Shown one piece after another: positions 1 to 7,328 of a DNA stretch of 28,429 nucleotides. The stretch's first letter is position 1; the number at the start of each line of letters is the position of its first letter. Location: NCBI GenBank assembly GCA_026770595.1, contig MU633699.1:1-28429 (forward strand), given 5' to 3'. The notes beneath the pieces are model-generated. The model was given only the letters and a program-made list of their open reading frames with translations, did no database searches and was not told the origin of the DNA. This stretch comes from Ochromonadaceae sp. CCMP2298 (Eukaryota > Sar > Synurophyceae > Ochromonadales > Ochromonadaceae). The position numbers and the translations under genes were made by a program.

Positions 1-227
1 TCTGGGGGCTTTTTCAGGTTCACCATATGCGTTGTGGCAGCTATGATCCGGTCCAGCACCCTCCACACATTCGTCTGGGTCTCAGTTCCGCTGAGGGGTA
101 GATAGATTAATACATAAAGAACAGCATCTGTGAGTATACAGGACTTTATATGCAGCCTGGCAGTGAGTATGTTTGATACCGAACGCTGATGCATGTGTTG
201 AAAAGTTGCTCACCTTGGGGTGAACAT
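1..227 (-). CDS. Probable 5' end of a minus-strand gene, truncated by the window edge; product unknown
   Basis: On the minus strand an ATG at 227 opens a 14-nt exon (227-214) ending at a strong donor (GTGAGC). It is followed by an intron (213-91) with a pyrimidine-rich TCTACCCCTCAG acceptor. A second exon (90-1) stays open to the window edge. Spliced in phase 2, the product begins MFTPSGTETQTNVW and continues VLDRIIAATTHMVNLKKPP, which reads like a soluble amphipathic helix. I do not recognise the family. An alternative reading extends the first exon upstream (THPDEGASFVRELEHVHPK) with the acceptor ten bases later, but it meets an in-frame TGA without a start, so I prefer the short first exon. 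The assignment rests only on splice signals and frame. Confidence 0.33.
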
Positions 228-706
228 GCTCTAGCTCCCTTACAAAGCTGGCCCCTTCGTCAGGGTGGGTGAGGGACAGTCGTAAAAACGTTTTCGTCAG
301 ATGATCCAGAAAGAATCAGGGCAATGCAATCTCTCAGCAATCAGAACTGGTGAATTCAAAAAGCCAGCTCAGATCGGAGAAGTGTTGCGAAATGGAGCTC
401 AAGACTTGAGAAACTCAAAAATCCTAGTGCAGACGTTTCGCGGGGCCGAGGGTGCTGTGTCGAGGAGGGAAATTTTCTCTCAACCAAAATTTGTCGCTCG
501 CGAGCGACGAATTTGGGTGCGAATTGAGGGGCAATCCCTCCGTGCACCTGTTTAGAACTGTACAAGAGGCCCACAACCAACTCCAATGTACCCTACCTGT
601 AGGAGCAAGTAGAGACAAGGTACCTCTTAAGGCAAGGTACGTTCGTTCACCTTTAGGGGAGGTTTAACTGTTTAACCGTTCACGTCTTTCACCAGTCCGC
701 AAGGAG
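228..706. other. Left intergenic region with a fold-back palindrome
   Basis: No convincing gene lies here. Several frames of 60-84 codons are open, but they overlap one another on both strands around a palindrome and look like chance. The stretch probably holds divergent promoters for the minus-strand gene starting at 227 and the PDZ-PUB gene starting at 707. A TTTAACTGTTTAACC repeat at about 663-677 lies just upstream of the latter. Confidence 0.5.
464..541. repeat. Fold-back inverted repeat (about 78 bp imperfect palindrome)
   Basis: The centre at 500/501 is a perfect 16-bp palindrome, GTCGCTCGCGAGCGAC. It is flanked by near-matching arms: AAAATTT on the left against AATTTGG on the right, and outer GGAGGGA (464-470) against TCCCTCC (535-541). 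The arms together could form a long hairpin. It lies between two divergently oriented genes and may be a small fold-back transposon remnant or a cruciform-forming regulatory site. Confidence 0.6.
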
Positions 707-2362
707 ATGTCCTCCTTCTTCTCCAGCTTGAAAAAGTCCATTGGCTTGGGCAAGGACGGGAAGGAGGGCAAGGACGCGAAGGTTCCCCAGCTCGACCTTT
801 TTGACGTGTCCTTCTCAGAGCAGAAGCTGGGCTTGGGCATCCAACGCTACGACGGACCCATGCCGGACCTGCGCGGCACTGGCATCCAGTGCGCGGCTGC
901 GGGGGAGGGCAAGAGCTGCCCAGTCGTCCAGCAGGGGAACCACGGTGAGAGCATCGAGGGGAGGGCAGGACTGCGGTGCGGGGCCTGGGATCTACAGTAG
1001 GAGGCAGGGTGCCTCGCGTCCCCCCCCCGCCCTCTTCTCACTTTCTGGTCAACTCTCTGACTCGTCTCCCGTCTCCCTGCTTCCCCCTCTCCCATCCCCC
1101 CAGACGTGCGCAGCGGGGATCTGATCGTGGCTCTGGAGGGGAACGAGGTGACCTCGTACGATACTTTCGGCTCATTCATGGAAGCGCTGGACAGGCCCGT
1201 CAGGATAACGTGAGTGCAGGGGCGAGTGAGAGTCAAAGTGGGATTTAGAGTGGGAGAGCGAGTGCGAGTAACGCTGTGCTGCTATGCTGCTGCTTTGTTT
1301 TCTGCTACTGTGCTGTACTCTGCTCTGCTGTGCGGCACGCGATTTGGGTCAGCTTGCCTTGGTCCTTACCCCCGCCCTCCCCACACCCCACAACCCCTTT
1401 GTCCCTCTCCACTATCCACCCCTGGCTGCCCCTCCTGCAGGTTCTGCCGCCCCAACAAGCTAAGCAGCAGCAGCAGTTCGGGCGACAGTAGCAGTAGGGG
1501 CGACAGGAGTATGGGCGGTATGGGCGGCATGGACCCCATGGGCCTCTTCCGCTCCGCACCGCCACCGAAGGTCTTGAGTGAGCAGGAGAAAACGGAGCGG
1601 CGCGCACGCATGAGCGCCGCGGCGCAGACTCGAACGCAGGCCTGGGACAAGAAGCTGTCTCAGAAGAAGCGGCAGAACAGAGACGTCGACAGCGGCAGTG
1701 GTATGCCTGACCCGGCCCCTGTGCCCCAGGCTGCGGCCAGCCGGGAGACGGAGGCGGCCATAGTCAGGGCCAAGCAACTAGAGGTGCATACAGAGGCGCA
1801 GCTGGGATACTCGCCCTTCCGCCCGCACATGTCCTTCTCGGGCAATGCGGCGGCGGGAGCACCCGGCAACGCCTCTGGCTCTGGCTCTAGCAAAGATCCT
1901 TCGTCTGCCTTTGCCTCTGCAGCCACACAGGATGACGAGGAAGTGGACGTGGACGAGGAGGCGGAGGCGGAAGTGGACGATGCCTTTGCCATGCTTCTAT
2001 CCCTGGGGGAAGGGGACCAGCAGAAGGGGCAGGTGGCGGCGCAGACTGTGCTGCGCATGCTGGGAAACCTGTCTGCCAGCGCAGCCGACCCCCGGCTGCG
2101 CAGCATTCGGGTAAGTAACCGCGCTTTCCAGGCTAAGGTGGCGGCCGTACCGGGGGGCGCGGAGCTGCTGCAGGCAGCGGGCTATGCGTACCAGGCGGCG
2201 CCGGATTCACTAGCGGGTGGGGATGCGACAGCAGCGGTGGGGGAAGCGGGAGAGGAGGAGCTGTTCCTGGTGCACCCCATGGACGCGCACTCCAGAAGGC
2301 GCCTGCTTTACACAGAAAGGCGCATACACGAGCTTCTGGAGTCTGCACGAGCTGTCTGCTAG
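707..2362 (+). CDS. PDZ-domain and PUB-domain protein (putative p97/Cdc48 adaptor), 3 exons
   Basis: Exons are 707-944, 1104-1209 and 1441-2362, with introns 945-1103 and 1210-1440. Donors are GTGAGA and GTGAGT, and acceptors end CCCCCAG and CTCCTGCAG. The product is 421 residues. Residues about 32-120 form a PDZ-like domain: the EQKLGLGIQR strand, then DVRSGDLIVALEGNEV and a helix before RPVRITFCRPN. The join across intron 1 restores the DVRSGD turn, which supports the model. The middle is Ser/Gly-rich, then a charged helix (EQEKTERRARM...), then an acidic low-complexity stretch. Residues about 296-415 match a PUB domain, with VLRMLGNL, RSIRVSNRAFQAKVAAVPGG, ELLQAAGY and a final RRLLYTERRIHELL helix. 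PUB domains bind the C-terminal tail of the AAA+ ATPase p97/Cdc48, so a role in ubiquitin-linked protein handling is inferred. Confidence 0.85.
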
Positions 2363-2709
2363 CCAGTTCCCCCGTCCCTGTTAATAGACCATACCCCGTA
2401 GCCCGTAGAACACAAAGATGTATTCAAGAAAAGCAAAACAGTTTACGAGTCCCGTCCTCCAAGCAGGACCTTTGCACAAAATGAATTGCAAGTGCTGCAT
2501 ATCCAAGTGGTACTGTACAAGAAAACACTTGGAGTTTCCGCAACGGCACTTCCCTTGCTTAAAATCTCATAAAGTCGAACAAATGGGATATGGGGTGCAT
2601 CTTCTGCCCAAATATTGCGCATAACTTATATGTGGGATCCAACATATTTGGGCTAATTACTGTGGTAACCCTGAACCCTTTTTCTGCCCAGCATATGACA
2701 TGCATGGGA

Positions 2710-2733
2710 AAAGGGTTAATTAATTAACCCTTT
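2710..2733. promoter_or_regulatory. Perfect 24-bp palindrome upstream of STI1
   Basis: AAAGGGTTAATT followed by its exact reverse complement, about 150 bp before the STI1 start codon. Further AACCCT-type half-sites lie at about 2665-2685. A dimeric transcription-factor site is plausible, but no known factor is assigned. Confidence 0.45.
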
Positions 2734-2737
2734 CCCC

Positions 2738-2757
2738 GCTTCTAGAAGCTGTCCAAT
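2738..2757 (+). promoter_or_regulatory. Heat-shock-element-like site and CCAAT box of STI1
   Basis: GCTTCTAGAAGC (2738-2749) is a perfect 12-bp palindrome containing TTCnnGAA, the inverted pair of nGAAn units recognised by heat-shock factor. CCAAT follows at 2753-2757. The site lies about 135 bp before the ATG of a gene whose orthologues are commonly stress-inducible. Two clear units are present rather than the usual three, so the call is moderate. Confidence 0.5.
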
Positions 2758-2882
2758 GGACCAAACATCCACAATCTTTGGCATCTTCAGCTAGGTTCCT
2801 ACGGCTCTATAGCTGCAGTTCAGTCCAGTTGCCCAGGGAGCTTCGTCCACACCTCAGCCTTCCTCCACAGCCACACACAGCC

Positions 2883-4651
2883 ATGAGCGCTGCGTCTTTC
2901 AAGGATAAGGGAAATGCGTTCCTGCAGGCCAAGCAGTTCGAGGAGGCCATCGCCGCCTACACGGAAGCAATAAACCTGGACCCCAAGGACCATGTGTTCT
3001 TCTCGAACCGATCCGCTGCCTACCTCAGTAAGGGTGACGCCGCCTCCGCGCTGTCTGACGGCGAGCGCTGCGTGCAGCTGAAGGGCGACTGGCCCAAGGG
3101 CTACACTCGCAAGGGCGCCGCGCTGCACTCTCTACGGCGGTACGAGGACGCGGTCAAGGCCTACGAGGAGGGCCTGGAGGTGGCACCAACCGATGTGGGG
3201 CTGCAGAGCGGGCTGGCCAAAGTGCAGAAGGCCAAGGATGCCGCCAGCGCGCCGCCGCCAGGGGGCGGGCTCTTCGGTCCGCAGATGCTGGCAAAGCTGG
3301 CGGGCCACCCCAAGTTCGGCCCCAAGCTGGGCGACCCCGCTTTCAAGCTGAAGCTAGAGATGGCGCAAAGCAACCCGCAGCTGCTGATGCAGGACCCCGA
3401 GGTAAGTAGGCGTAGTAGTACTTTGTTAGTTTCAAGGGGATTATCAGTCCGTGTACCACTACTGACTACATATGTACGGCTCTCATCGTCTCATATGTAC
3501 GGCTCACATTGTCTCAGATGATGGAGGTGCTGCAAGCGATGTTGGGGGGGATGGGTGGGGGCGAAGACGACTCCTTCGTGCCCATGGCCACCCCTGCCGC
3601 CTCCTCCTCCTCCAAACCCGCGCCCAAGTCATATGCCAGCCCAGAGGAGCAGGCGGCACAAGAGAAGCGCGAGGTGTCCAACGCCGCCAAGGACCGGGGA
3701 AACGCGCTGTACAAGAGCCGGTCCTTTGCAGACGCGCTCACGGCCTACGACGAGGCGCTGCTGCTGGACGCGGGCAACGTGATGGTGCTGAACAACAAGG
3801 CCGCAGTCTACGTGGAGATGGGCGAGTGCGACTCTGCCATCGAGGTGTGCAGCTCCATTTTCGACAAGGCCTCCGCTGCGGGCGTGCGCATCACCTACGA
3901 GGAGAAGGCCAAGGTGCACGGACGCATCGCCGCCGCGCACCTGAAGAAGGGAGACATCCCCGCCGCGCTGAAGAGCTACGGCGCCGCGCAGGTGGAGGCC
4001 TTCGACAAGAACGTGGAGCGCAAGATAAAGACGCTGGAGCTGGAGTTCAAGAAGCGCGAGCGGCAGCAGTACATCAACCCGCAGCTGGGCCTGGAGGCCA
4101 AGGAACGCGGGAACACCGCCTTCCGGGAGGGAAAGTTCCCGGAGGCCATCCCTGAGTACGAGGAGGCTTGTAAGCGTGACCCCACTAACGCTCCCTACCA
4201 CAATAACCTGGCGGCTGCCTACCTGAAGATGGGCGTGTGGGCGGACGCGAAGAAGGAGGTGGAGAAGTCTCTGGAGCTAGACAAGACCTACGTGAAGGCG
4301 TGGGCCAAGAAGGGCGACATCGAGTTCTTCATGAAAGAGTACCACAAGAGCATGGACTCGTACAAGGCAGGCCTGCAGCTGGAGCCTGACAACTCGCTGT
4401 GCCGCCAGGGGCTGCAGAAGACCATCGGCAAGATCAACGAGGGCAGCAGCGCGGAGGAGGACAAGGAGCGCGCCGCGCACGCGATGGCGGACCCTGAGAT
4501 CCAGGCGATCCTGTCCGACCCCTCTATCCGGCAGGTGCTGACGGACTTCCAGGAGAACCCCAAGTTCGCGCAGCAGGCCATGCAGGGGGACGCGGACATC
4601 CGCAGGAAGATCGAGAAGCTTGTGGCGGCAGGCGTGCTGCAGGTCAAATGA
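2883..4651 (+). CDS. STI1: STI1/HOP: Hsp70-Hsp90 organising co-chaperone, 2 exons
   Basis: Exons are 2883-3401 and 3518-4651 (intron 3402-3517, phase 0, GTAAGT...CTCAG), giving 550 residues; human STIP1 has 543. The order is TPR1 (about 4-118), DP1 (about 129-187), TPR2A (about 228-345), TPR2B (about 358-475) and DP2 (about 490-550). The carboxylate-clamp residues that grip the EEVD tails of Hsp70 and Hsp90 are intact: K7, N11, N42, K72 and R76 in TPR1, and K231, N235, N266, K305 and R309 in TPR2A. DP2 shows MADPEIQAILSDPSIRQVL. The protein acts in the cytosol, passing clients from Hsp70 to Hsp90. The intron falls inside DP1, and joining DPE to MMEVLQAML restores the domain. The ATG at 2883 gives the family's usual N-terminus. 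A heat-shock-like element lies upstream. Confidence 0.96.
3469..3514 (+). repeat. 23-bp tandem duplication at the 3' end of the STI1 intron
   Basis: CATATGTACGGCTC begins two adjacent 23-nt units (3469-3491 and 3492-3514). They differ at a few bases in the second half (CTCATCGTCT against ACATTGTCT). The second unit runs into the used acceptor CTCAG at 3517. The equivalent place in the first unit reads CTCAT, so it lacks a usable AG. Confidence 0.8.
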
Positions 4652-4770
4652 GCGGCAGAGGCAGGGCCACAGGCCGCAGCAGTAGTCAGTATGGGAGTTT
4701 GTTGGGGTAAAGACGAGCACAGCGCAGACACCATCTAAAAAAAAGACTGATCTCTCTCTCCTCCAGTTTT

Positions 4771-4845
4771 GGTTAATAAGTCAGTGGTTCTCTGGGTAAT
4801 AGGGCATGATACGAGCGAAGGTCGTGGGTTCATTATATCATAGCC
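4771..4845 (+). other. tRNA-like fragment, possible SINE head or tRNA pseudogene
   Basis: TAAGTCAGTGGTT (4777-4789) resembles a tRNA D-arm/A box (TAGCTCAGTGGTT). GGTCGTGGGTTCA (4820-4832) resembles the variable loop plus T-arm/B box (GGTTCRA). The spacing of about 40 bases is right for a tRNA. A foldable acceptor stem and anticodon stem are not evident, so it is not a functional tRNA gene. A tRNA-derived SINE remnant would fit. Confidence 0.3.
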
Positions 4846-5037
4846 ATTAGCCCGTTCGAGGGATTACATGGGTCCCTTTATCGACACACACATAACTTAA
4901 GCTGTTAAGGGGATTAGCAACCCGGACCAGGGAACCTGGGACTGATTTACTCGCCGGTTACGCGAACCGCCACGGGCAAAGTGCAGGAGTTTGGACTCTG
5001 ATGACTGCTGTGAGCCATTTCTACCTGGAGGTCAAGA

Positions 5038-5396
5038 TAGCCTCTGACACAACGGCCGATTTAGTACCCCCAAAAAGTCGGTTTTTCGGCCGATTATTTC
5101 GGCCGATTTTGCATCACTAAAATGTGCATTATTTGTACTGTAATACACATACTAAACGCACATTTAAGTGGTACAAAAAACCTTCCAAATTAAGCCCAAA
5201 TTTAAAAAACCAAGTTTTATGGGGGTAAAAAAAGGTTTTTTCAAATGGGTAAATATTTTGGAGGGGGTAAAAAAAGTTTTTTAGGATAAAAAAGAGGCAA
5301 AATGCCCGAAAAGGGGTGAAAAGGTCAGTTTTTCCGCACGAATTTTGGGAAAAGTCGCTTTTTTCGGACATCTCTGGGCCGTTGTGTCAGAGGCTA
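5038..5396. mobile_element. MITE-like element with 20-bp perfect terminal inverted repeats
   Basis: TAGCCTCTGACACAACGGCC at 5038-5057 is repeated exactly as its reverse complement at 5377-5396. The interior is sharply AT-rich against GC-rich surroundings and has no transposase. It carries two copies of a GGGGGTAAAAAAAG-type unit (5221-5241 and 5263-5282) and several CGGCCGAT repeats near the left end. AGGTCAAGA occurs just outside both ends (5029-5037 and 5402-5410), which looks like a 9-bp target-site duplication. On the right it is separated from the inverted repeat by five bases. Nine-bp duplications are typical of Mutator-like elements, so a non-autonomous MULE is the best guess. Confidence 0.75.
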
Positions 5397-5530
5397 CCGG
5401 TAGGTCAAGAGGTTCGCCCGTTCCTCACTCACTTTGTTGAGGGAGTTCCAGAGGTTGTGCTCCCGTTGAAGGGGACTGATCTTCCTAGGACTGCGATGTC
5501 TGAGCAGCCCTGAAGTCTCGTTCAACACTA

Positions 5531-7024
5531 ATGAAGAACGAAAAGGAAACCGGTCAAAATGCTAATCAAACTGTGCAGGAGCCGCAGCTAGCTGCCGTTG
5601 CTGATGTAGAAGTGGGGACTGTGCCAGAGGGCGCACTTGCTGACAGGGATCTAAGCAGTCCCTCTGACGAGAGAGATGTAGCGGAGTCTTTGCTGGCGAA
5701 GATGCTTGATGCGCTGGAGCTGTTTTTCGAGGAGCTGCGCAATACCACAGGCGTCGTATCAGGTGCCGCGGCTGCGCAGGGACCCCTGGGTGCCGGTCAA
5801 ATGTCTGATTCAGATGGTGCGATGACTGCTGGGCTGGAGGGAGTCCTCGAGGATGCCGCTTCTTCGCTGAATGCCTCAGGAGCGGGCCCGCTAGTATTCC
5901 CCGGAGAGCAGGTAGAGGTAGCGGTAGCAACGGCGACCCCCGCAAGCGATGCTACTCTTGAGGGCGCTGCAGGCGCAAGGCACCTAAAGACAGGGGCGGA
6001 CGCGGGGGTGGGGGAGGAAGCAGGGTCGGGGAAAGAAGCGGAGGCGGAGGCAGTTACAAGTGGGGTTGCGAGCCCAGTTTTTGGGGCGCCTGCGCCTGGA
6101 TATGCCTCCAGGCTGCTGCAGTTTTACCTGCAAGAGCCACAACCGGAGCCGGAGCCAGTGTTCAAACGCGACCCGAATCTGATCACCGTGGTGGTGCGTC
6201 CTGTCGACGGGAGCTGGGTGATGGGCGAGGACTGGGTGCTCGAATTACATGCCCTGAGTAACTTCGCAGACCTGAAGGAGATCGTCGAACAGGCTCGAGG
6301 CATCTCCCGGCATCGCATGCAGCTGCGCCTCAAGGGCAAGGTGCTGGCGGCGAGCAGAGAGCTGTGGACGCTTCGGCGGTACGGTGTCTACGACGGGTGC
6401 GTGGTACAGGTGGAGCCCACCTTAGCTGGGGCCTGGCACTGGGAGCCTGCGGAATACTACGCGGATAAGCTGCTGGCCGAGGTGGTGACGCAGATCCGCA
6501 GCAGCCCCGATCAGCGCATGAACCTGGCCACCTTGCGTGTGACGGTGCCCCCCAGTGTGAAGACTTCGCTGCGCGTGTTTCTGCGCACGTACCCCGAGCG
6601 TATTTATATGCACACGGACATAACTGAGGGTGACGTGTGGGTGCACGAGAGAACCCGGCCCTTCCAGCTGCCCTCCTTCGGTAACTTCTCCACGCAGATA
6701 GGCTCCTTCGCCTACTTCAAGCCCGCACGCTTCGACTGGGACGCCTACAAAGACATCGACTCCATGTACACAGTCCCGACGTACAACGCAGAGGCTCCTG
6801 TGCCTGCAAATGCATCAGTGGGTGCGGATTCTGAGGTGTCTGATAAGGGCAAGGGCGAGATGCAGGAGGGCGGAGAAGATATGGAGAGTATTGAGGGTGG
6901 GTCGTTGGAAGAGGTAGGGCAGCAGGTGCCGGGAGGGGGGGAAGCAGACGAAAAGACTGGGGCGGGGGCGAACGAAGATATCAATGCGGGGGCAGGAGCT
7001 GTGGGGCTTCGAAGGGAGAGGTAA
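5531..7024 (+). CDS. Ubiquitin-like-fold protein with a possible winged-helix domain
   Basis: A single exon gives 497 residues. The ATG at 5531 is the first in an open frame. Residues 1-215 are Ala/Gly/Glu-rich and probably disordered. Residues about 217-297 look like a ubiquitin-like beta-grasp: LITVVVRPVDG, then the helix FADLKEIVEQARGI, MQLRLKGKVL, and the closing strand YDGCVVQVEP. There is no C-terminal Gly-Gly, so it is not a conjugated modifier. Residues about 305-375 (YYADKLLAEVV...LRVFLRTYPERIYMHTD...VWVHE) have helix and wing spacing like a small winged-helix or LOTUS-type module. An acidic Gly/Glu-rich tail follows. I cannot name the family. A fusion placing a ubiquitin fold next to a nucleic-acid or protein-binding helix is inferred. 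Confidence 0.7.
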   Translation: MKNEKETGQNANQTVQEPQLAAVADVEVGTVPEGALADRDLSSPSDERDVAESLLAKMLDALELFFEELRNTTGVVSGAAAAQGPLGAGQMSDSDGAMTAGLEGVLEDAASSLNASGAGPLVFPGEQVEVAVATATPASDATLEGAAGARHLKTGADAGVGEEAGSGKEAEAEAVTSGVASPVFGAPAPGYASRLLQFYLQEPQPEPEPVFKRDPNLITVVVRPVDGSWVMGEDWVLELHALSNFADLKEIVEQARGISRHRMQLRLKGKVLAASRELWTLRRYGVYDGCVVQVEPTLAGAWHWEPAEYYADKLLAEVVTQIRSSPDQRMNLATLRVTVPPSVKTSLRVFLRTYPERIYMHTDITEGDVWVHERTRPFQLPSFGNFSTQIGSFAYFKPARFDWDAYKDIDSMYTVPTYNAEAPVPANASVGADSEVSDKGKGEMQEGGEDMESIEGGSLEEVGQQVPGGGEADEKTGAGANEDINAGAGAVGLRRER

Positions 7025-7209
7025 TAGACAAAACAAATAGTAGTGTAAAACGGAAACGGTGAGGCAAGGGCTGCTGACAAAGGGGCCCTACCCCGGGCAT
7101 CGACCAGTTCATCGTCGCAACAGGTGCGCGTGTGGCTTGCGATTGTGAAATTATTGAAGTATGGAAATCGGGGAATGTAACGACTCTGCATATTGTACAA
7201 AAGACTTTG

Positions 7210-7215
7210 AATAAA
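7210..7215 (+). terminator. Poly(A) signal AATAAA for the ubiquitin-like gene
   Basis: An exact AATAAA hexamer 186 nt after the stop at 7024, on the sense strand and in AT-rich sequence. Confidence 0.5.
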
Positions 7216-7275
7216 TCTGACTCAAGCGCTTTACTTCTCCTCCAATTACACGGAACGGAAAGATGTGCGTTCTTC

Positions 7276-7281
7276 TTTATT
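7276..7281 (-). terminator. Poly(A) signal AATAAA for the PGM-like gene
   Basis: The minus strand reads AATAAA 48 nt beyond the stop at 7329. This supports the early end of that gene and argues against a further downstream exon carrying a fourth phosphoglucomutase domain. Confidence 0.55.
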
Positions 7282-7328
7282 TTACAAATGAATAGAAAAA
7301 GGCTGCGGGCCGTCTTTGTCTGATGGCG

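Larger units (their letters stand above)
2363..2882. other. Intergenic region; 3' flank of the PDZ-PUB gene and promoter of STI1
   Basis: No gene is seen. The distal half is rich in inverted repeats. GCCCAAATAT (2606-2615) pairs with ATATTTGGGC (2644-2653). TTCTGCCCA occurs twice (2602-2610 and 2682-2690). An AACCCTTTTT stretch near 2675-2684 pairs with AAAAGGGTT near 2709-2717. These merge into the perfect palindrome at 2710-2733, followed by a heat-shock-element-like site and a CCAAT box. An in-frame extension of STI1 upstream of its ATG exists but has no ATG of its own. Confidence 0.6.
4652..5530. other. Intergenic region with a tRNA-like fragment and a MITE
   Basis: This 879-bp gap separates STI1 from the ubiquitin-like gene. 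The first 120 bp are the STI1 3' flank. It then holds a degenerate tRNA-like stretch (about 4771-4845), a short hairpin around GGGATTACATGGGTCCC (about 4859-4875), and an AT-rich element with terminal inverted repeats (5038-5396). No gene is supported. An 80-codon minus-strand frame inside the element is a by-product of its A/T homopolymers. Confidence 0.6.
7025..7328. other. Convergent 3' region between the Ubl gene and the PGM-like gene
   Basis: Both neighbours end here tail to tail. There is a poly(A) hexamer for each strand and no sign of a gene. The composition is more AT-rich than in the flanking coding sequence. Confidence 0.6.

Noticed and set aside
2110-2135. GTAAGT near 2111 as an intron donor in the PDZ-PUB gene
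   Set aside because: Reading straight through gives RSIRVSNRAFQAKVAAV, a core PUB stretch, so the site is coding.
2778-2882. Upstream in-frame extension of STI1
   Set aside because: It lacks an ATG and does not resemble STI1. The ATG at 2883 gives the normal N-terminus with clamp Lys7.
5129-5371. 80-codon minus frame inside the MITE
   Set aside because: Phe/Lys-rich translation of A/T homopolymers; no transposase similarity.
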